A DNA stretch of 64,000 nucleotides from Naegleria lovaniensis (taxonomy: Eukaryota; Heterolobosea; Eutetramitea; Acrasida; Naegleriidae). The notes beneath the pieces were generated by a model. That model ran no database searches. It was not told the origin of the DNA and saw nothing but the letters and a program-made list of their open reading frames with translations. The DNA is taken from contig NW_025407873.1 in the NCBI RefSeq assembly GCF_003324165.1, positions 124,001 to 188,000 on the forward strand, read 5' to 3'. Shown here piece by piece: positions 59,601 through 64,000 of this stretch. Both the position numbers and the translations under genes were made by a program. Each line of letters begins with the position of its first letter. Position 1 is the stretch's first letter.

Positions 59601-61205
59601 CTCATCGAATTCTAAAAATATTTGAACCTATCATGAATCTATTGAAACAACCCATGACTCTTTACATTAATCATATTCAAAGTCAATTCTTTAAATATTT
59701 AGAAAATGCAGTCAAGTTAGAGAAATGGCAACCTCTCAATGAAGATGTTCAATATTCATCATCCTATATTGATATCTTTACATTTATTCGACAAGGAGTG
59801 CCATCACTCTATTCGATTTGTTTACCCAATGTATTGGAATATTACAAACATTTTCATCAATGTTTGAGTGGATTAATGCAACGGTATTGTGTTCATATTA
59901 TGAAAGATTTACCAAAACCAGAAGATTTTATACCAAAGAGATTATATCCATGGAGTGGAGGTCATGTTGTGGATGATACAATGACTCGTAGAGTGAATTC
60001 AAGTAGTACGACAACTACTAGTAGTAGTAGTCGAGTGAATCAAAAAACTGGAATGTTTAGAAAATTTTTAAAATCTGCGAATAGTGCTACTTCTAGTGCT
60101 ACTTCTACTACTACCTCTAGTGCTACTTCTACTACTACTACTAATTCGACTCGAATGGACACAACGACTATTACTCTTGGATCTTCTTGTTTGGAAGCCA
60201 TGAATGATCTCATTACAGATCCAAGAAATCAATCATTCTCAAATAATGATTCCAATATCATCACTTATGAATCGTTGTTTGTCAGATTGGCTAATCTTGT
60301 CAATACTCGTCGACAATACATCAAGACAGTGAAAGAATTAATTGAATATTCAGAACAGAGTCGATTATTATTTATTGGAAAATCAAATTCTACAATGGAA
60401 TATAATCATCAATTACCATCCATCTATGCAAGTGTTGATTTTTATTCAAATTTAGAAGGAACTTCTGATTTGTTAAAAGATTTCATTTCTCAACTCACTG
60501 AATTAATTGGAGCTAGAAATATCTATTGTGAATTGTATAATAATTTATTTGGAGAATTATATTTACCTCAAGTGAAAGATTTTACCTTTGCACCTAAAAT
60601 GATTCAAGAATATTTTGAACCATGTTTAGAATCATTATTAGATTTGTGTGATGATCCAGTGTGTGTCGAGTGGATTATTACATGCATGTTTAAACATTTA
60701 ATAAGAGTCTTGTATTTGATTATTGTTGAAGGTTATTTATCACCCTATAATGAATTTCATTTGAAATGGAGATGTTTGGGTGGGAGTGGTGAAGGATCTA
60801 GTAGTAGTAGTAGTAATAATTCTAAAAATTCTAAAAAATTCTAAAACTGCCACTACCACTACTACCCTAGATGGTCAAATTTCAAAACTTCTCTTAAATG
60901 ATTTGATTCAAATTGAAAAATTCTTTTATAGTGAAGGTGAAGGAATATCCGATTGGAATTTCATAACCTCGACCACGAGTCATTTGAAGAACATTATTGC
61001 CAATGTGATGGATAAATCCAGTGAACAATTGATTCATGGAAGTATGAATAATCCATCCTTTGATGCAGCACCAACAAATGCGACTACTTGTACAACTGGT
61101 CATCATCATGTCTTTACCAAACAAATCTATTACAAGGTGTTGTATCATCGAAATGATCCCATTGCCAAGAAATTTATTAAGAATCATAAATATAGATATG
61201 ATTGA
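56636..61205 (+). CDS. MUN-domain protein (UNC13/PATROL1-like), with an apparent one-base slip
   Basis: The main frame (56636..60844, 1,402 codons) starts MKALSKAKLRHSQ and has long Ser/Thr/Asn linkers. Its C-terminal half matches MUN/DUF810 proteins: FFKYLENAVKLEKWQPL with SSSYIDIFTFIRQGVPSLYS, YYKHFHQCLSGLMQRYCV, ESLFVRLANLVNTRRQYI and IRVLYLIIVEGYLSP. The frame then stops in an Asn/Ser/Lys repeat. The next frame continues the family's end directly (LLLNDLIQIEKFFYSEGEG, up to 61205). The junction (about 60,815-60,845) is a run of AATTCTAAA units in which one unit carries an extra A, so a single-base slip separates the frames. It is either an assembly error or a real frameshift. MUN proteins drive SNARE assembly and vesicle docking in exocytosis. 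Confidence 0.72.
57925..57985 (+). repeat. Trinucleotide-rich tract (ACT/AAT) coding poly-Thr/Ser/Asn
   Basis: Interrupted ACT, AAT and AGT triplets inside the MUN-domain gene, coding Thr-rich linker. Similar shorter tracts occur near 58,970-59,095, 59,350-59,415 and 60,000-60,145 in the same gene. Confidence 0.7.
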
Positions 61206-61294
61206 ATGTGTGTGTTATAAATCTCATTTTGTGTGGTGTGTTCAAATGTTGATTCACAACATGTCTAGCACTAAAAACGATTCGAATACATCTA

Positions 61295-62821
61295 CTACTC
61301 ACTTTGTGCCTTCTTCTTCTTGGTATATCCAAGTACCTCATACTTGAGAAATGAAAGTAATTGTTGTTTCTTTTCCAAACATTCCTTTCTATTGCTATGA
61401 ATTCCCATTAATAACTTGACAAAATCTGCATGATTGAAATTTTCAAAGTGTTTGACATGAAATAATTGTGGTGATGGTATCTTTGTGTTACAATGCTCAC
61501 ATGAGGAGGTCTTGGTAACCATTGAAATAAATTCATTTCCATATTCTGGATAGACAGTCGTGTCTTGTCCTCCATTGACAATATGAAATTGAATGTTAGG
61601 ATTATGTTCATAAAGTGTATGCAATAGAGAATGATGTGAACACTTGGTGGTGATGTTTGTTGGATGACCAGTTTTGGAAATTTCAGCAGTACTACTACTA
61701 CTAGTAGCAACAGTATCATGACCACTCTCTTCTGATATTGTCAGATTCAGTTCATTCTTACTTTCCAATGTTTGGGATTGTAACATGTGATAAGGTGAGA
61801 ATTGTTTCAAATCTCCTCTCATGACTCGATACAATCCACTCAAATTCTCAACACCTCTCTCAACTTCTCTTTGATATTGTTTTTCTAAATCATACACACA
61901 TGCTAATAGAATGACTCGATTCACTAATTGAGCTAATTTTGGTTTTTTAACAAGATTAGTGATGGAAAGATGTGCACCTGAGGAATGTCCACAAATCGAT
62001 AAATCAATGATGGGAATTGAGGTGTTAGAAGATTGATGAGAGTGTCTATGATGATTAGAATGTTGATGATGAGAGTCTTGATGATTAGAATGTTGATGAT
62101 TAGAATGTTGATGATTAGAATGTTGATGATAATGATGAATAAATTCCTTATGAATCCATTCAATACATGTTTCAACATCTTGTAATTGATCTTCAATATA
62201 ATAATAATTTTCATTGAATCTATTCAATTGATAATGATCACTTGTAGAATCCATTTGGTTGGTAGTATTATTATTACTGGTAGTACTATTACCATTATTA
62301 CTGGTAGTATTATTCTTATGATTATTACTGGTAGTATTATTCTTATGATTATTCTTATTATTCATATCACTATTACTTGTTGAAATCTTCCTTTTTGAAT
62401 ATTTTCGATAATTACAAATGACAATCACATGATCTTGTAAATAATTTCTCAATGTACACCCAAGATTATGATACAGTAATTTATCACCACTATTCCATGC
62501 ACCACCATGAATAAATAATAGAACTTTGAGACAAGAAGTATTGTTGGATTTCTGAAGAGATGTTGTTCTAATATTATTCCGAAGAGTATTGAAATGATCA
62601 TCATCATCATGCGAATCATGATTCCCAACCACATTCCCATCATGATAATAAATATTCACATCATTTCGTTCATGTTCACCATAATGAATATTTCTCAAAT
62701 AATAAGGTTTAAAATATTGTACAATATAATAATGAAAGATCATACTCAAATACCATGGAAGGAGAAGAGTGTATTCAAGTGCAGTACTCAACACGACATT
62801 AAGAGTTTTGAATAATTTCAT
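61295..62821 (-). CDS. Alpha/beta hydrolase, ICME-like (prenylcysteine methylesterase family)
   Basis: 508 residues, one exon from ATG 62821. A hydrophobic N-terminus (LSTALEYTLLLPWYLSMIF) may anchor it in a membrane. The esterase core has VLLFIHGGAWNSGDK near 105 (oxyanion HGGAW), YRKYSKRK, DLSICGHSSGAHLSI near 276 (nucleophile Ser in GHSSG), VNGGQDTTVYPEY near 415 (Asp) and FENFNHADFVKLL near 460 (His). HGGAW with (G/Q)-S-(A/S)-GAH and the N-terminal span fit isoprenylcysteine alpha-carbonyl methylesterases and related ER lipases. The core is interrupted by long Asn/Thr/His repeats, including a 15-base tandem repeat. It converges on the MUN gene and is head to head with another hydrolase 90 bases away. 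Confidence 0.82.
   Translation of the reverse strand: MKLFKTLNVVLSTALEYTLLLPWYLSMIFHYYIVQYFKPYYLRNIHYGEHERNDVNIYYHDGNVVGNHDSHDDDDHFNTLRNNIRTTSLQKSNNTSCLKVLLFIHGGAWNSGDKLLYHNLGCTLRNYLQDHVIVICNYRKYSKRKISTSNSDMNNKNNHKNNTTSNNHKNNTTSNNGNSTTSNNNTTNQMDSTSDHYQLNRFNENYYYIEDQLQDVETCIEWIHKEFIHHYHQHSNHQHSNHQHSNHQDSHHQHSNHHRHSHQSSNTSIPIIDLSICGHSSGAHLSITNLVKKPKLAQLVNRVILLACVYDLEKQYQREVERGVENLSGLYRVMRGDLKQFSPYHMLQSQTLESKNELNLTISEESGHDTVATSSSSTAEISKTGHPTNITTKCSHHSLLHTLYEHNPNIQFHIVNGGQDTTVYPEYGNEFISMVTKTSSCEHCNTKIPSPQLFHVKHFENFNHADFVKLLMGIHSNRKECLEKKQQLLSFLKYEVLGYTKKKKAQSE
62050..62124. repeat. Tandem repeat, five 15-base units
   Basis: Units of gatgattagaatgtt; the second unit is diverged. On the minus strand they code for a repeated His-Gln-His-Ser-Asn motif inside the ICME-like hydrolase. 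In-frame length makes this a likely length-polymorphic site. Confidence 0.9.
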
Positions 62822-62911
62822 TTTTTATTCAATCTTTCCAATCAACCTCTTTTCAAAACTATTTCGCAAAGACCTCCCAACCAACTTGGAATTATTCACC
62901 CAATAAAAAAA

Positions 62912-64000
62912 ATGCAACACGCACCATCCAATCTTCGAAATCGAGGGAAAGTGTTGACTGACAGGTCTTCCTCCTCCGAAGATGATCATCCACACACTCA
63001 TCACGACCACCAACACACTCATCATCACATGGAGGATCAATCACGAGCCTATTCTTCTTCCATGAATCAACATGAATCTCCTCCTAATTTATTAATATCT
63101 TGTTGTACCAATACTACTTACATGATTCTAGTGTTGTGTTTATTATTTGGTCTCTTTATTATTAATGAAAATCTTTCATTATTTAAATACATGAAAGAAG
63201 AGAGAATGATTGATTTTGAAAGACAATTTATGGAATCCACAACAACACCACCATCCACATCACTGAATTCAACTCTTAAATATCATTTATTATTTGTTCA
63301 TGGTGCTTTTGGATCCAAAGAAGAATTTACAAGTCGATATTTTCCATTCTTTATGAATTTACAAAATTCTAAAATTTCAAGTATTGGTGCATTCTCATGG
63401 ACAGGTCATGGAAAGTCTCATCACTCCAATTATATTAAATATTTAAGAATGATGGATTATGTGAATGATTTGGAATATGTGATTGAAAAGTATTATAAAA
63501 AGAGTGATTTCAAAGATCATGATCGTCAATTAATGAGTGATTTCAAAGATGATCATGACCACAAATTAATTCTAGTGTGTCATTCTCTTGGAGGTTTAAT
63601 TTGTCAAAAATATTTAGATTCTCTTTCAAGAATTCCATTGAAACATTCCAATGATAATAATAGAATCATTCCTTTGGCTAGTATGATATTATTAACAAGT
63701 GCTCCACCAGTCTCTAGATTTGATAACATTCTATCCAATATTCGTTTTGATCCATTGAATATATTATTGACTAATTTATGGACATTTACTATTGATGCAA
63801 TTGCAATGTCATCGATTCATCATACCAAACATTATTTTTATCATGAAAAGACTTCGATTGAATATATCAACAAGATTCATCAACATGATTCAAAATTACA
63901 AAGTGAAGGATTAATTTTTTATTTAGATAGTTTGACATGTACATTGAACGCTCAGAGTATGATTGAAATGTTTCAACTCAACAAGGATGAACCATTATTG
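62912..64000 (+). CDS. Alpha/beta hydrolase, membrane-anchored, 3' end beyond window
   Basis: ATG at 62912 (MQHAPSNLRNRGK), open to the window edge (at least 363 codons). A His/Ser-rich cytoplasmic N-terminus is followed by a membrane span near residue 70-87 (MILVLCLLFGLFIINENL). The hydrolase core has YHLLFVHGAFGSKEEF (oxyanion loop), FSWTGHGKSHHS and LILVCHSLGGLICQKYL (nucleophile elbow C-H-S-L-G-G). The Asp and His of the triad would lie downstream. Serine hydrolase fold of the lipase/esterase type; substrate unknown. Only 90 bases separate its ATG from that of the divergent ICME-like hydrolase. Confidence 0.85.
   Translation, partial: MQHAPSNLRNRGKVLTDRSSSSEDDHPHTHHDHQHTHHHMEDQSRAYSSSMNQHESPPNLLISCCTNTTYMILVLCLLFGLFIINENLSLFKYMKEERMIDFERQFMESTTTPPSTSLNSTLKYHLLFVHGAFGSKEEFTSRYFPFFMNLQNSKISSIGAFSWTGHGKSHHSNYIKYLRMMDYVNDLEYVIEKYYKKSDFKDHDRQLMSDFKDDHDHKLILVCHSLGGLICQKYLDSLSRIPLKHSNDNNRIIPLASMILLTSAPPVSRFDNILSNIRFDPLNILLTNLWTFTIDAIAMSSIHHTKHYFYHEKTSIEYINKIHQHDSKLQSEGLIFYLDSLTCTLNAQSMIEMFQLNKDEPLL

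Noticed and set aside
61930-62390. Poly-Ile/Asn open frames on both strands within the ICME-like hydrolase
   Set aside because: Shadows of the AT-rich Asn/Thr/His repeat tracts.

Overview
The window looks like nuclear DNA of a free-living amoeboflagellate of the Naegleria type (Heterolobosea). This is an inference from three things. The DNA is AT-rich and gene-dense, with genes often under 300 bases apart on both strands. Introns are few, short (about 43-120 bases) and GT-AG, several with a CTAAC-like branch site just before the AG. The proteins are full of Ser/Thr/Asn/His/Gln runs and include DUF4116 repeats, transmembrane RGS proteins, HAMP-type cyclases and GT61/GT32 enzymes. There are no operons or ribosome binding sites. 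Several open frames open at TTG or GTG, so starts here were moved to the first plausible ATG.

Layout. 1-17.5 kb: the N-terminal part of a BEACH-family giant protein, the tiny ribosomal protein eL41 with one intron, an LRR protein, two probable mitochondrial proteins (a tRNA-binding-domain protein and a CGFS glutaredoxin), a cytosolic-type carboxypeptidase, an F-box protein with a membrane tail, a Crinkler-like nuclease/kinase relic, and a receptor-type class III cyclase whose catalytic residues look lost. 17.6-22.4 kb: one tyrosine-recombinase (DIRS/PAT/Ngaro-like) retroelement with split direct repeats that looks whole. 22.9-33.5 kb: a PX/F-box/LRR protein, a GT61 glycosyltransferase, a three-gene group (coiled-coil protein, IFI44-like GTPase, predicted myristoylated coiled-coil protein) and a transmembrane RGS protein.

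34-48 kb is a rearranged accessory block: a multi-exon subtilisin, three tandem DUF4116 genes, a truncated kinase, an orphan reading frame, a second broken tyrosine-recombinase relic, and a 45-base relic of the subtilisin gene. The relic suggests that the duplicated unit once contained both subtilisin and DUF4116.

48.4-64 kb: a GT32 glycosyltransferase, a Cys-rich surface protein, a second transmembrane RGS protein, a CtIP/Sae2-type DNA-end-resection protein, a MUN-domain (UNC13/PATROL1-like) exocytosis protein with an apparent one-base slip in an A-run, and two divergent alpha/beta hydrolases, the first ICME-like and the second cut by the window edge.

No CRISPR array, rRNA or convincing tRNA gene was seen. 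The best candidates for something undescribed are the coiled-coil/IFI44-like GTPase/myristoyl trio (28.1-31.7 kb), the PX/F-box/LRR architecture, the degenerate receptor cyclase and the paired transmembrane RGS proteins.
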